A stretch of 64,000 nt of DNA from Sphingobium subterraneum (lineage in GTDB: Bacteria > Pseudomonadota > Alphaproteobacteria > Sphingomonadales > Sphingomonadaceae): contig NZ_JACIJP010000006.1 of assembly GCF_014199435.1 (NCBI RefSeq), positions 62,001 to 126,000 on the forward strand, in the 5' to 3' direction. Under the pieces are notes generated by a model, which saw only the letters and a program-made list of their open reading frames with translations, searched no databases and was not told the origin of the DNA. Shown here in pieces: positions 1 through 10,190 of the stretch. Position numbers and translations under genes: made by a program. Position 1 is the stretch's first letter, and every line of letters starts with the position of its first letter.

Positions 1-220
1 ACATCACCGGACATCCCACGCTAAGCGCGCGGTATCATACCGTTTCGCAAGGTTTGCGACTAAAAGTTAGGTCAAATAATGTGCTGAAAGCGGACGTTTA
101 AACCCAAACGCCCTGTTGACAAAACTGATGATGCGCCGCACAAAATTAGTGAAGATTGCAGGGGCAAAAGTGGATACTCAATTGTCGCAAGTCGGGCGCG
201 AAGTTGGTCCAACGGCCAAA

Positions 221-1327
221 ATGTTTTCCATCGGGGCAAAGATCGACGCCAATAACGGCCTTGCTCCGGGTTTCGACATTGTTCGTGTGGTGTTAGCGGT
301 TGCGGTAGTGGCATGGCACTCTGTGCCAATCGCGTCGCGAGACACCGCTTGGTTCGATGATGCCCGGGTCGCTTGGGTTCCTGGATACGCAATACTTGCG
401 GTGTTTTTTGGGCTGAGCGGCTTTCTTATCACAGGTAGCGCTCAACGTTTGAGTCTAGGAAACTTTCTACTCAACCGAGGACTAAGAATATTTCCGGCGC
501 TTATTGTAGAAACAGCGCTATCCGCAATAATATTAGGTACAATATTCACAACATTGTCACTTTCGGAATATTTCAGTCATCATCAGACATGGGAGTATTT
601 TACCAGTTTATTTGGTTATATAAAGTATTATCTTCCCGGCGTATTCAATGACAATCCAATACCACAAGTCAACCTGTCTCTTTGGACTGTACCTTACGAG
701 CTTCTATGTTATTTCATAATGTCGGTATTTATAATATTTGGCGCATTGAAGAGACCGTGGCTTGTTGTGTTGGCCGCTGCAATCTTCGCGTTTGTGAGCA
801 TTGCTCTGTGGATTATTGGGATTCAGCAGGAATCCTCTCTATTTATTGAACGAGGGGCGTATGCCGTGTTTGTGGGGCGAGCTTCCCGGTTATTGATTTG
901 CTTTCTTTTGGGAATTGCCGCCTATCTTTTTCGTTACAAGATCCCTTACAGCAAGACGCTTTTTCTTGGTTGTTGTGTTTATCTCGCGGGATTGTCCTTA
1001 CTCAGTCCTCCTGATCTTGAAAGCTATCCGCTGCTGAACGTAGTTATAGGTCCAGTAGCTGTTTATATTTGTGTTTTTTTGGGAGCCTCGGAAATACCGA
1101 CGGCAGCTTTGTTCCGTAAGGGTGACTATTCCTATGGTATTTATCTTTATGGGGCGCCAATTCAGCAGGCCATGCGAGCGTTGGTGCACAGCGAATCCGC
1201 GTTGATCAATTTCCTGGTATCAATGCCAGCGATTCTGATTTTCGCGGCGTTCTCTTGGCATCTGATTGAAAAGCCGGTCTTGCATATGCGACGGCATTTT
1301 TCGTTCGTCGCTCGCGTGCGAAATTAA
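221..1327 (+). CDS. Acyltransferase 3 family membrane protein
   Basis: This is an integral membrane O-acyltransferase of the acyltransferase-3 (OafA/YrhL-like) family, which usually acetylates surface polysaccharide or other glycans from cytoplasmic acyl-CoA. The translation is about 368 residues, the normal size, with around ten hydrophobic segments. An early FDIVRV...AWHS stretch matches the family's first helix with its conserved His. I chose the ATG at 221 because the fold begins just after it; TTG 116 and ATG 128 are in frame upstream, and none has a good ribosome site. The middle of the gene (about 480-1100) is visibly richer in A+T than everything downstream, which suggests recent transfer. 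It stands alone, with no glycan genes beside it. Family call good, substrate unknown. Confidence 0.8.
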   Translation: MFSIGAKIDANNGLAPGFDIVRVVLAVAVVAWHSVPIASRDTAWFDDARVAWVPGYAILAVFFGLSGFLITGSAQRLSLGNFLLNRGLRIFPALIVETALSAIILGTIFTTLSLSEYFSHHQTWEYFTSLFGYIKYYLPGVFNDNPIPQVNLSLWTVPYELLCYFIMSVFIIFGALKRPWLVVLAAAIFAFVSIALWIIGIQQESSLFIERGAYAVFVGRASRLLICFLLGIAAYLFRYKIPYSKTLFLGCCVYLAGLSLLSPPDLESYPLLNVVIGPVAVYICVFLGASEIPTAALFRKGDYSYGIYLYGAPIQQAMRALVHSESALINFLVSMPAILIFAAFSWHLIEKPVLHMRRHFSFVARVRN

Positions 1328-2045
1328 GTCTTTGATCTAGAAAGTCTGCAAGACCGGTTCTGCTGGTCGCCTTGCGGTGTCCTTACTAAGGCGCGGCCTG
1401 AGGCGCGGCCTGATCTTCTGCTGTACAAAGTGTACAAGTTCCGCGAATATTGTCAACGATCGGTTCCTCTGCGCAAAAGATGCAGATGCCAGCTTCGCGG
1501 CAGCGCTTTTCGTCCGCACGAGTTTCGAAATAAGCTTGCCCCAAATATCTGAGAAAATTCAGAGGTGTATTAAATAACGTCGCAAACTGGCTGATCTTAG
1601 CCCGTCTGCGTAATTTTTAACCCGTTACAAATCTCGCTCTCGCAAGACGTGGGGGGCGCACCGAAAATCAAACTTCAAAGGGCAATCATGACCATTTCCG
1701 ACTGCCAGCGCTGGCTGGTGGCGCCCAGCTCGACGCCGTGGCGTCGGTAGAGAGCGCCGGCGGAGGCTTCCAACCCGACGGCTTGCCCAAGGCGCTTTTT
1801 GAGCGGCATTAATTCTGGAAGCGGCTGCGGGTGAATATCCGGCTGCTGTCCGATCCAACACCGGGCGGCTACGCGACGCAGCCCCTTCCTTCGCCTGCCC
1901 ACGTGGGCAACAACAATGCCGAAGCTCTAATCGCAACTGGATGAAAGTTGGGGGTCACGTCGCTTACCCACTCTGTTTCTCCAGAAAGAGCGCCGGACGC
2001 CCTCTGGTGTGACCATTTTGGAGGCGGGGTCATCCTCTTTCCATT
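1328..2045. other. Gene-poor stretch after the acyltransferase
   Basis: No convincing gene lies here. A 12-bp unit GGCGCGGCCTGA occurs twice in tandem (1390-1413), followed by TGTACA-AAG-TGTACA (1422-1436), a short palindromic spacing of two self-complementary hexamers. From about 1680 to 1930 the composition turns GC-rich and coding-like, but all frames are broken. This could be a decayed gene that I cannot name. Confidence 0.4.
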
Positions 2046-2807
2046 CTAACCGCCATATGCGCGAACGAAGAACACCACCGTTGTCGCTCCGGTTACGAGT
2101 AAGGTCCAAAGACGCACGAGGTTGGGAGACATGCGCCTTCCCAGCAGCGCCCCGAGCCAGCCTCCAGCGATCGAACCCAGCAACATCGGAAAACAGGCCG
2201 ACCACCATACCATCGCGAACGAGATAAACACGGAGGCGGCCGCAAGGTTCGCCGCCGCCAGCATCGCCGTGCGGATCGCGAAAAGCTCTCGCGGGCGGAT
2301 ATTGGCAAGCAGGCCGTAAACGGCCGTCAGGATCAGTCCGACACCCCCACCGAAATAGCCCCCGTAAATGCCGAGCAGCGACTGGGTCGCAAGGAGAGTA
2401 TAGCGGCCGATCGTGACGCGTGCGTGGAGCCAATCGGCAGCGCGTTTACCGAACGCCATCACAACAAATGCAAAAAGCAGCAGCCATGGAATAAGACGGT
2501 CGAACACTTCCGTTGGCGTGACAACGAGCAACAAGCTTCCGATGAGCCCGAACGCAAAGGTTATTGCCGCCAGCAGCCGCACCGACAAATCCGCTACCGG
2601 GCCGAGTTCGTCCCGATAGGTCCAGGCGCTTGCCGCTGCACCCGGCAGCAGGGCGACGTTCGACGTGGCATTGGCAATGTTGGCGGGTAGTCCCAGCGCT
2701 ATCAGCGCCGGCAGGGTTGCGAACGTCCCTCCGCCAGCAAGCGCGTTCATTGCGCCGCCGACCAAGCCTGCCCCGCTCGCGAGGACGATAGCGCCAGAAT
2801 CGATCAT
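2046..2807 (-). CDS. TauE/SafE family sulfite exporter-like permease
   Basis: This is an inner-membrane permease of the TauE/SafE (COG0730) family, whose members export sulfite, sulfoacetate or other small organosulfur anions. The 253-residue product has seven to eight hydrophobic segments in two similar halves. The glycine-rich first half (GLVGGAMNALAGGG, ANATSN) and its echo (GIYGGYFGGGVG, RTAMLAAANLAAA) are the family hallmarks. I start at ATG 2807, where GAGGGAG lies immediately upstream; the frame stays open further upstream only across the opposite-strand DUF72 gene. It is divergent from the DUF72 gene, with about 210 bp between. Nothing nearby shows the substrate. Confidence 0.85.
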   Translation of the reverse strand: MIDSGAIVLASGAGLVGGAMNALAGGGTFATLPALIALGLPANIANATSNVALLPGAAASAWTYRDELGPVADLSVRLLAAITFAFGLIGSLLLVVTPTEVFDRLIPWLLLFAFVVMAFGKRAADWLHARVTIGRYTLLATQSLLGIYGGYFGGGVGLILTAVYGLLANIRPRELFAIRTAMLAAANLAAASVFISFAMVWWSACFPMLLGSIAGGWLGALLGRRMSPNLVRLWTLLVTGATTVVFFVRAYGG

Positions 2808-3017
2808 CTCCCTCGCAAATGGACTATCGGTGCTCTCTTCGCAATGCGGCCCGTGTCGGGCGGGAACGCACCGAGCCATCGCGGAGCTCATCGAGAATAG
2901 GCAGGCGGGAAGAGCGCCCCTTCCGGGCTGCCTCTGGTCCGTGGCGGAAACCCCTCGCCGCATCGCCCTTGAGCCGCTGCCTTGACCCGCTAGAGTGAAG
3001 CCTGGAGGACTGGCACT

Positions 3018-3824
3018 ATGGCGCATATGCGCGGAGACATACGCGTCGGCATCGGCGGCTGGACATTTGAGCCATGGCGCGGGGCCTTTTATCCGGTGGG
3101 GCTGCGGCAGGCAGACGAACTTTCCTATGCCGCCGCGCATCTGACCGCGATCGAGATCAACGGCACCTATTACAGCACGTTCAAGCCGGAGAGCTTCGCC
3201 AAATGGCGCGATGCCGCCCCGCCGGGCTTCCGCTATGCGGTGAAGGCCTCGCGCTTCTGCACCAACCGCAAGGTGCTGGCAGAGGCGGAGGCCAGCGTCG
3301 CGAAGTTCATGTCGCAGGGGTTGACGGAGTTGGGCGACCGGCTGGGGCCGATCCTGTGGCAGTTCGCGCCGACCAAACGGTTTGACCCGGCGGACTTTGC
3401 CGCCTTCCTCGCGCTGTTGCCCGCCCAGCAGGACGGTCTCGCCATGTCCCACGCGGTGGAGGTGCGGCACGCGAGCTTCGCCTGCGCGGAGTTCGTTGCC
3501 CTCGCCCGCAAACATGACGTCGCCATCGTGATCGCCGATCACCCTGAATATCCGCAGATCGGTGATCTCACAGCCGGGTTCGTCTACGCCCGCGTGCAGA
3601 AAAGCCGGGAGGACATACCTGCCGGTTATAGCGAGGCGGAGCTTGAGGACTGGGCGCGGATCGCGAAGAGCTGGGCCGAAGGTCACGCCCCCGATGGTCT
3701 CCACTACGCTGCCGCGCGCGAGAAGACGGCAGCCAAGGGCCGCGACGTCTATATGTTCCTGATTGGCGGGGCGAAGGTCCGCAACCCTGTTGCTGCGCAG
3801 ACGTTAATCGCGCGGCTGGGCTAA
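3018..3824 (+). CDS. DUF72 family protein (YecE-like)
   Basis: This is a 268-residue DUF72/YecE protein, a TIM-barrel-like family found widely in bacteria and without an agreed biochemical role. The N-terminal IGGWTFEPWRGAFYP motif, the EINGTYYS segment, and the later PILWQFAP and VEVRHASF segments are typical and in the right order. ATG 3018 follows a GGAGGA sequence (3003-3008) at good spacing. It is divergent from the TauE/SafE permease, and a small hairpin follows its stop. The length is normal and the gene looks intact. Confidence 0.88.
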   Translation: MAHMRGDIRVGIGGWTFEPWRGAFYPVGLRQADELSYAAAHLTAIEINGTYYSTFKPESFAKWRDAAPPGFRYAVKASRFCTNRKVLAEAEASVAKFMSQGLTELGDRLGPILWQFAPTKRFDPADFAAFLALLPAQQDGLAMSHAVEVRHASFACAEFVALARKHDVAIVIADHPEYPQIGDLTAGFVYARVQKSREDIPAGYSEAELEDWARIAKSWAEGHAPDGLHYAAAREKTAAKGRDVYMFLIGGAKVRNPVAAQTLIARLG

Positions 3825-3825
3825 A

Positions 3826-3841
3826 GCCGCTCAAAAGCGGC
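3826..3841 (+). terminator. Hairpin directly after the DUF72 gene
   Basis: GCCGCT and AGCGGC form a perfect 6-bp stem around a CAAA loop one base after the DUF72 stop codon. No T-run follows, so it is a weak terminator or just an RNA-stabilising hairpin. Confidence 0.35.
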
Positions 3842-4041
3842 CGTGATGGCCTTGCGTGCCCGCAGTCAGTAGTTGCCGTTAGTTTGGTGTGCCAAACGGC
3901 TACCCGCGAAAGCAACCTTCGGTTCATCGGCCGCTCCAGCTGTCGTCGGGTGATCTTTTTTGCCAGCCACTATTCGTTGCTAATAGCGAGATTCCGGTTC
4001 AGGATACTCCCTACTGTAAGACAATATACAGGGAGAGCAGG

Positions 4042-7000
4042 ATGCCACAAATGCTGCCGCTGGCAGTCGCGCTCTTCTATGCCTCTGTTCTGTTTTTATT
4101 CGCGTCTTGGGCGGATGGGGACAGCCACCCAGAACTGAAAAGTCGCCTGCGCCCCCCGGCCTATGCGCTCGCGCTTGCCGTCTATTGCACAAGCTGGACT
4201 TATTATGGAGCGGTGGGCAGCGCCCTGGCCGGTGGCTGGTCGTATCTTCCGATCTATCTTGGCCCCATCCTCGTCTTCATCTTCGGGCACGGTTTTCTAC
4301 GCCGCTTGATTGATGCGGTGAAGGCGGATGGCGCCAACTCCATCTCCGAATTTATCGGCGGGCGGTTCAGTAACAGTCAGGGCGTGGCCGCGCTCGTCAC
4401 CACACTCGCGCTTCTGGGCAGCATTCCCTATCTGGCGCTGCAGTTACGGTCACTCGGCACGACTTATGCCTTGATTGCGGGCACGCAGGTCCGGCCCATA
4501 ACGATCGGACTCGCCGCAACGATGCTTGCGCTGTTTGCGATGATCTATGGCACGCGGCGGTATGAGCCAGGGAGCCGCAATGACGCCATCCTTTTTGCCG
4601 TCAGCTTCGAATCTATCTTCAAGATTGGCGCTTTGGTGTTCGCCGGAATCATTGCGCTCATACTGCTCTTTAATGCGCCCGTTGGTGTCGGAGCTGACGG
4701 TTGGTCGCACCTGGCGGCAAATTTCGCACCCTCCAGGATTGGCATCGACTTCTTCGTTATCACCTCCCTGTCAATGGCCGCCATTGTCTGTTTGCCGCGC
4801 CAATTTTATGTGACCGTAATTGAAGCGAGATCGAGCGCGGATATATCCGCCGCACGCTGGCCATTTGTGGCCTATATGCTGGTCACCCTGCTGATTGTCC
4901 TGCCGATCTCAGCTGTAGGACTAACGCTGCTGCCGGGTGATGACCGGCCCGACCTCTTTGTCTTGCAGCTTCCGCTATCGCATGGCTGGACTGTTGCCGC
5001 GCTGCTGATTTTCCTAGGGGGCTTTTCTGCTGCGACCGCGATGGTGCTGGTGGAAACGATCGCGCTCTCAACGATGATTTCGAACGACCTGATCGCTCCC
5101 TTCCTGGTGCGAAGCAACCGGTTTTCGGGGGAAGGCGATCTGGGTCAGGCGCTCCTTACCACACGTCGGGCGGCGATCGGCTGCATCATGGGTGCCGCGG
5201 TGGCATGGGCGCTCGGCATAGGGGATAATCAGCGGCTCGCCTCGATCGGGCTGGTCGCCTTTGCGGCCATGGCGCAATTCTCACCGGCGCTGGTGTTGGC
5301 GGTCATGGGCGGCAACCGAGATGCGTTGGCAGCAAAGGCTGGTCTTGGTGCTGGCCTGGTTGTCTGGATCTATACACTTGCCTTGCCGCAACTCGCTTCC
5401 GCTGAAATACTGGATTGGCTCGAACAGACGCCGCTCAATCCGCATGCATTGTTCGGGGTCGACGGCCTGAGCCCTATCAGCCACGGCACCTTCTGGAGCC
5501 TGGGCGTCAACATAGCAGCCTTTGTACTGACGACCATGCGCCGCGTGCAGCCCGGGGCCTTTCCAGCCTTGCTGAGGACGCCCAGCAGTGGCGCGGCGGC
5601 GGTTTCAAACATCACCGAACTCAAGGCACTTGTGGCGCGTTTTGTCGGACCGGAGATTACGGCAGAAGCCTTTGCGGGGGTGGGCAAGTCCAAGACCGTC
5701 GATCGCTCCGATCGCCGCAAGGCAGAGCGCCTGATCGCCAGCGTCGTAGGCGTGCCGTCTGCTCGCGCGGTTGTGAGTTCGGCACTTTACGGTTCCAATT
5801 TAACCCACGAAGAGGTTGCGCGAATTCTTGACGATACGGGTCAAAGCCTAAGATTTTCAAAGGGTTTGCTTGCCTCGATCTTGGAAAATATCGATCAGGG
5901 TGTGAGCGTCGTTGACCGTCAGCTCAATCTGGTTGCCTGGAACGGACGATATCTCGAGCTGTTCGATTACCCGCCCGGCATGGTTCGTGTGGGCGCACCT
6001 GTGGCGGACCTTATCCGCTATAATGCGGAGCGCGGCGAATGTGGGCCGGGTGAAGTAGAAGCGCATATCGAACGGCGGCTGAACCATATGCGACACGGCC
6101 AGCCGCATAGCTTCAAGCGGGTGAGGCCGGACGGCCGCATTCTCAAAACGGTCGGCGGCCCGATGCCGAGCGGCGGCTATGTGATGTCGTTTACGGACGT
6201 GACCGTCGAAGAACAGGCGCTCGCCGCGCTCGAAATGGCGCGGACGGAACTCGAAATGCGGATCGAAGAAAGGACCAGCGAACTGCGCGCTGCCAATGTT
6301 GCCCTGGCCGAGGCAGACGAAGACAAGACACGCTTCCTTGCTGCCGCGAGCCATGATCTGCTCCAGCCGCTGCATGCAGCCCGGCTGTTTTCCGCTGCCC
6401 TGGGCCGTGACCTCGTTGGCGCCCCAGTTGAGTTGCTGGGAAAGCTCGATCGTTCGATCCTTTCTGCTGAAACGCTGCTGCGGTCGCTGCTCGACATATC
6501 AAAGCTGGATGCAGGGGGCGTCAGCCCTGAAGCTCAGCCGCTACGGCTTCGCGGGATGCTCGTCGAACTCGTCGAAACGATGCGGCCGCTCGCCGTCGAA
6601 AAGGGGCTGGAAATTCGTATTGGCCCGGGTGATGCGAGTGTCGAAACTGATCCCGGGCTATTACGATCGATCGTTCAGAATTTTCTGTCCAATGCCATCC
6701 GTTATACCCAATCGGGCGGCGTGATCGTGGGGGTTCGACACCGGGGCAGCCGCGCAAGAATTGACGTGATAGACACTGGCCCGGGCATAGCCGAGGAAAA
6801 GCACAAAGTCATTTTTCGTGAGTTTGAGCGCCTGCCCAACGCCAGTGAAGGCGGGATCGGCCTGGGTCTGGCGATTGTCGAACGCACGGCGCGGCTGCTC
6901 GACGGGCGCATTTCCCTGCGATCGAGAGAAGGGAGAGGCAGCCGTTTCAGTATAGCCTTGCCGCTCGGGCGCCCCAGTCTCGCCGCGCCTTCCCCCGTGC

Positions 7001-7392
7001 CGCCGGAACAGGGATATTCCGCCACGCCCCTCTCTATTCTCGTTGCCGACGATGACCCCACCAATTGCGAGGCATTGCAGGGCTGGCTGAGACGTCTGGG
7101 CCATGACGTGAAGAGTGTGACCTCCCCAGCCGCTGCGATGTCCTGTCAGGAGTTGTTCGATGTGGCCTTGATTGATTTCAATCTTGGCGGGGACATGGAC
7201 GGTATTGAACTGATCGAGGCATTACGCCTGAACTCCCCCACGACCCACTTCGCGCTTGTCACCGCCGCCCGCGAAAGCAGCTATGCGGCACGGGCTCAGG
7301 CGCTTGGCATATCGGTAATGCGCAAACCCCTGTCACCCCTGACGCTTGAGCTATGGCTCAGGCAGATCGAGACAAAATCCGCCGCCGAATGA
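4042..7392 (+). CDS. crbS: CrbS-type hybrid sensor histidine kinase with SLC5-like transport domain
   Basis: This is a 1116-residue membrane sensor. The first ~500 residues are a multi-helix sodium/solute-symporter-like domain. A linker is followed by a PAS domain (about 605-725), a kinase dimerisation domain with H-box Ser-His771-Asp, an ATPase domain (N884 in NFLSNAIRYT, then DTGPGIAEE and GIGLGLAIVE), and a C-terminal receiver (acidic D1003-D1005, phospho-acceptor about D1045, K1095). CrbS/MxtR proteins with this order control acetate use, and the convergent LuxR-type regulator and acs gene beside it match that role. ATG 4042 follows GGGAGAGCAGG; a longer frame from 3889 lacks such a site. 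The role is inferred from architecture and neighbourhood. Confidence 0.88.
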   Translation: MPQMLPLAVALFYASVLFLFASWADGDSHPELKSRLRPPAYALALAVYCTSWTYYGAVGSALAGGWSYLPIYLGPILVFIFGHGFLRRLIDAVKADGANSISEFIGGRFSNSQGVAALVTTLALLGSIPYLALQLRSLGTTYALIAGTQVRPITIGLAATMLALFAMIYGTRRYEPGSRNDAILFAVSFESIFKIGALVFAGIIALILLFNAPVGVGADGWSHLAANFAPSRIGIDFFVITSLSMAAIVCLPRQFYVTVIEARSSADISAARWPFVAYMLVTLLIVLPISAVGLTLLPGDDRPDLFVLQLPLSHGWTVAALLIFLGGFSAATAMVLVETIALSTMISNDLIAPFLVRSNRFSGEGDLGQALLTTRRAAIGCIMGAAVAWALGIGDNQRLASIGLVAFAAMAQFSPALVLAVMGGNRDALAAKAGLGAGLVVWIYTLALPQLASAEILDWLEQTPLNPHALFGVDGLSPISHGTFWSLGVNIAAFVLTTMRRVQPGAFPALLRTPSSGAAAVSNITELKALVARFVGPEITAEAFAGVGKSKTVDRSDRRKAERLIASVVGVPSARAVVSSALYGSNLTHEEVARILDDTGQSLRFSKGLLASILENIDQGVSVVDRQLNLVAWNGRYLELFDYPPGMVRVGAPVADLIRYNAERGECGPGEVEAHIERRLNHMRHGQPHSFKRVRPDGRILKTVGGPMPSGGYVMSFTDVTVEEQALAALEMARTELEMRIEERTSELRAANVALAEADEDKTRFLAAASHDLLQPLHAARLFSAALGRDLVGAPVELLGKLDRSILSAETLLRSLLDISKLDAGGVSPEAQPLRLRGMLVELVETMRPLAVEKGLEIRIGPGDASVETDPGLLRSIVQNFLSNAIRYTQSGGVIVGVRHRGSRARIDVIDTGPGIAEEKHKVIFREFERLPNASEGGIGLGLAIVERTARLLDGRISLRSREGRGSRFSIALPLGRPSLAAPSPVPPEQGYSATPLSILVADDDPTNCEALQGWLRRLGHDVKSVTSPAAAMSCQELFDVALIDFNLGGDMDGIELIEALRLNSPTTHFALVTAARESSYAARAQALGISVMRKPLSPLTLELWLRQIETKSAAE

Positions 7393-7434
7393 ACCCGAGT
7401 TTAAACGAAACGGGGGAACCAGTCGATCATGGCT

Positions 7435-8067
7435 TTAAGCGTGAATGAGCGACATCCCAAGAGCCTTAGCTGCAAGCACGGCCTGCGTGCGATTTCGAAC
7501 GTCGAGCTTTTTCAGGATTGCGGTCATATGCGCTTTGACTGTCGCTTCGCTGACACCGAGATCGTAAGCGATCTGCTTGTTGAGCCGTCCCTCCATCACG
7601 CCCAGCATCACTTTAAGCTGGGTCGGGGTCAGCGATGCGATCTGCGCCGCAACGGGATCAATGATGTCGTCCTTTGGCGGCTCCATTCGCTTGCCCGCCA
7701 ACGCGTCTCGTATCGCATCTTCTATTGCGCTGAGGTCAGCGTCCTTGCCGACAAACCCGACCGCGCCGAAGCGCACGGCTTCACGCGCACCCTGCGCGGC
7801 GTCGGCACTCGACACGACGAGGATTGGCACGCCTGGCTTTTCGGCATGGAGAAGCGCGACACCCGAATAACCTTCGGCCCCCGGCATCTTGAGATCGAGC
7901 AAGATCAGGACCAGATCATCCGCTGCCACCGCTTCGGCCAAAGCGGTGGCCAGATTTGCGCTCTCGGCGATACGCGCATCGGGCATCACTGCTTCCGCCG
8001 CCATCGCTAGCGCCTGACGGAACAACGGATGATCGTCGGCGATAAGGATGGTGCCCGACAGTGTCAC
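7435..8067 (-). CDS. crbR: NarL/LuxR-type response regulator (CrbR-like)
   Basis: This is a two-component regulator of about 210 residues: a receiver domain (acidic pair in LIADDHP, phospho-acceptor D58 in LLDLKMPG) and a C-terminal LuxR-type helix-turn-helix (about 143-200; NKQIAYDLGVSEATVKAH). I begin at GTG 8067, one base after the acs stop codon on the same strand, which suggests translational coupling. The frame runs upstream into acs but without a receiver sequence. It converges with the hybrid kinase 42 bp away. In gamma-proteobacteria the CrbS-CrbR pair switches on acs, so this is its likely partner and activator. Confidence 0.87.
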   Translation of the reverse strand: MTLSGTILIADDHPLFRQALAMAAEAVMPDARIAESANLATALAEAVAADDLVLILLDLKMPGAEGYSGVALLHAEKPGVPILVVSSADAAQGAREAVRFGAVGFVGKDADLSAIEDAIRDALAGKRMEPPKDDIIDPVAAQIASLTPTQLKVMLGVMEGRLNKQIAYDLGVSEATVKAHMTAILKKLDVRNRTQAVLAAKALGMSLIHA

Positions 8068-8068
8068 G

Positions 8069-10003
8069 TCACGCGTCCACCGCGCGGGAAGCGATAAGCG
8101 TTTCGACGACTGACGGATCAGCGAGGGTGGAAATGTCTCCGAGGTTGGACACATCATTTTCGGCAATTTTCCGCAGGATGCGCCGCATGATCTTCCCGGA
8201 TCGCGTTTTGGGCAAGCCCGGCGAGAAATGGATCACATCGGGCGTAGCGATGGGACCGATTTCGTGGCGTACCCATTGGACAAGGTCGGCGCGCACCTCT
8301 GCGCTTTCCACCTCATTCGCATTTAAGGTCACATAGGCATAAATGCCCTGCCCCTTGAGGTCATGCGGATATCCGACAACCGCCGCCTCTGCCACCTTGG
8401 CGTGGGCAACAAGCGCGCTTTCAATTTCCGCCGTGCCCATGCGATGGCCCGATACGTTGATGACATCATCGACGCGCCCGGTGATCCAGTAATAGCCATC
8501 CTCGTCGCGTCTGCATCCGTCGCCGGTGAAATATTTGCCCGGATACGCGCTGAAATAGGTTTGGAAAAAGCGTTCATGGTCACCCCAGACCGTCCGCATC
8601 TGCCCTGGCCAGCTATCGGTAATGCACAGATTGCCTTCGGTTGCGCCACCAAGTTCACAACCCTCCGCATCGACGATCACTGGCTTTACTCCGAACATCG
8701 GCATGGATGCCGCACCGGGCTTGAGCGCATGCGCGCCCGGCAAAGGCGTCATCATTGTACCACCCGTTTCCGTCTGCCACCAAGTGTCGACAATCGGGCA
8801 GCGTTCTTCGCCTACCACCCGATAATACCATTCCCATGCTTCCGGGTTGATCGGCTCACCGACGCTGCCCAGCAAGCGCAGCGATTTACGGCTGGTTTTC
8901 TTCACCCATTCGTCGCCCTCCCGCATCAGCGCGCGCAAAGCTGTCGGTGCGCCATAGAAGATGTCGACCTGATATTTGTCGACAATCTGCCAGAAACGGC
9001 TGAAATCCGGATAGTTCAGTACACCTTCATACATCAGCGTTGTCGCGCCATTGGCGAGTGCGCCATAAACGACATAGGTGTGCCCTGTGACCCAGCCGAC
9101 ATCCGCCGCGCACCAGAAAATATCGCCGGGGCGATAATCGAATACATATTCATGCGTCATTGACGCCCAGACGAGATAGCCGCCCGATGTGTGCAGGACA
9201 CCCTTGGGCTTGCCGGTCGAGCCGGAGGTGTAGAGGATGAACAGCGGGTCTTCCGCGTCCATGGCTTCGGGCGGGCAGTCGGCGGAAACGGCCCTGAGCG
9301 CGTCATGATACCAGATGTCGCGGCCGTCCTTCATGCGGACATCGCCACCCGTGCGCTTGACCACGAGCACGCGCGAAACGCTGGTGCAGCGCGCCAGCGC
9401 CTCATCCACATTGGTTTTCAGTGGCACCTTCTTGCCACCGCGCAGGCCCTCATCGGCGGTGATGACGAGGGATGAGTCGCAATCCTGTATCCGGCCCGCC
9501 AGCGCATCGGGCGAGAAGCCCCCGAACACCACAGAATGGATCGCGCCAATTCGCGCGCAAGCGAGCATCGCGAAGGCCGCTTCGGGGATCATCGGCAAGT
9601 AGATCGTTACCCGGTCGCCCTTGCGGACACCATTGGCTTTGAGCGCATTGGCAAGACGGCCCACTTCCTCATGCAGATCGCGATAGGTGATACGGCGCTC
9701 TTCGCCCGGGGAGTCTCCCTCCCACAATATGGCAACGGCGTCAGCGCGCTCGGCCAGATGCCGGTCGATGCAGTTGGCGGCCACATTCAGTGCGCCATCC
9801 TCAAACCATTTGATGCCAAAATCTGTTTCGTCGAAGCTGGTGTTCTTCACCTTCGTGAAGGGGGTCATCCATTCCAGGCGTTGCGCCTCTCGCCGCCAGA
9901 AGCTGTCGGGATCGCTGGCCGCCTCACCATACATCGCCTCATAACGCGCCGCATCGATCTTGGCCTTTGCGGCCCATTTCGACGGCACCGGATAGATGGT
10001 CAT
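8069..10003 (-). CDS. acs: Acetyl-CoA synthetase (acetate-CoA ligase)
   Basis: This cytoplasmic AMP-forming enzyme converts acetate, ATP and CoA to acetyl-CoA. At 644 residues it has the normal length. It has the N-terminal ACAS domain, the P-loop [12 protein letters not shown], the WWQTETGG motif that is specific for acetyl-CoA synthetases, the [10 protein letters not shown] segment, and a C-terminal [11 protein letters not shown] containing the lysine that is acetylated in regulated homologues. ATG 10003 has GGAGCAGGG just upstream. The response regulator follows after one base, and the porin/permease pair is divergent. The cluster looks built for acetate or small-carboxylate uptake and activation. 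Confidence 0.97.
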   Translation of the reverse strand: MTIYPVPSKWAAKAKIDAARYEAMYGEAASDPDSFWRREAQRLEWMTPFTKVKNTSFDETDFGIKWFEDGALNVAANCIDRHLAERADAVAILWEGDSPGEERRITYRDLHEEVGRLANALKANGVRKGDRVTIYLPMIPEAAFAMLACARIGAIHSVVFGGFSPDALAGRIQDCDSSLVITADEGLRGGKKVPLKTNVDEALARCTSVSRVLVVKRTGGDVRMKDGRDIWYHDALRAVSADCPPEAMDAEDPLFILYTSGSTGKPKGVLHTSGGYLVWASMTHEYVFDYRPGDIFWCAADVGWVTGHTYVVYGALANGATTLMYEGVLNYPDFSRFWQIVDKYQVDIFYGAPTALRALMREGDEWVKKTSRKSLRLLGSVGEPINPEAWEWYYRVVGEERCPIVDTWWQTETGGTMMTPLPGAHALKPGAASMPMFGVKPVIVDAEGCELGGATEGNLCITDSWPGQMRTVWGDHERFFQTYFSAYPGKYFTGDGCRRDEDGYYWITGRVDDVINVSGHRMGTAEIESALVAHAKVAEAAVVGYPHDLKGQGIYAYVTLNANEVESAEVRADLVQWVRHEIGPIATPDVIHFSPGLPKTRSGKIMRRILRKIAENDVSNLGDISTLADPSVVETLIASRAVDA

Positions 10004-10070
10004 TGCCCTGCTCCTTCACCCACATGCTTATCACCGGCAATCGTATAGCAGCCCCGGAACTTTCACATCC

Positions 10071-10106
10071 TAGACTAAGGTCTAACCGACCCACGACCAA
10101 GGTCTA
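10071..10106. promoter_or_regulatory. Paired palindromic AAGGTCTA repeats between acs and the porin
   Basis: TAGAC-TAAG-GTCTA (10071-10084) is an inverted repeat. GACC-AA-GGTC followed by TA (10095-10106) is a second one. The octamer AAGGTCTA recurs at 10077 and 10099, 22 bp apart, which is about two helical turns. Lying between divergent acs and porin genes, this is a good candidate site for the neighbouring NarL-type regulator. That assignment is inference. Confidence 0.5.
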
Positions 10107-10190
10107 TGTAGTCTTGCTGCGCGGAATGGAGGACCATGGATCCCAACAATGGACAATGAATGGATCCAGAATGAAATAGGGAGAGGGCTG

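Noticed and set aside
1377-1577. Short plus-strand frame (66 codons) with several Cys
   Set aside because: No ribosome site, no family resemblance, and it includes the tandem 12-bp repeat.
2808-3704. N-terminal extension of the TauE/SafE frame to 552 residues
   Set aside because: The extra part is antisense to the DUF72 gene and has no membrane segments; the permease start at 2807 has a ribosome site.
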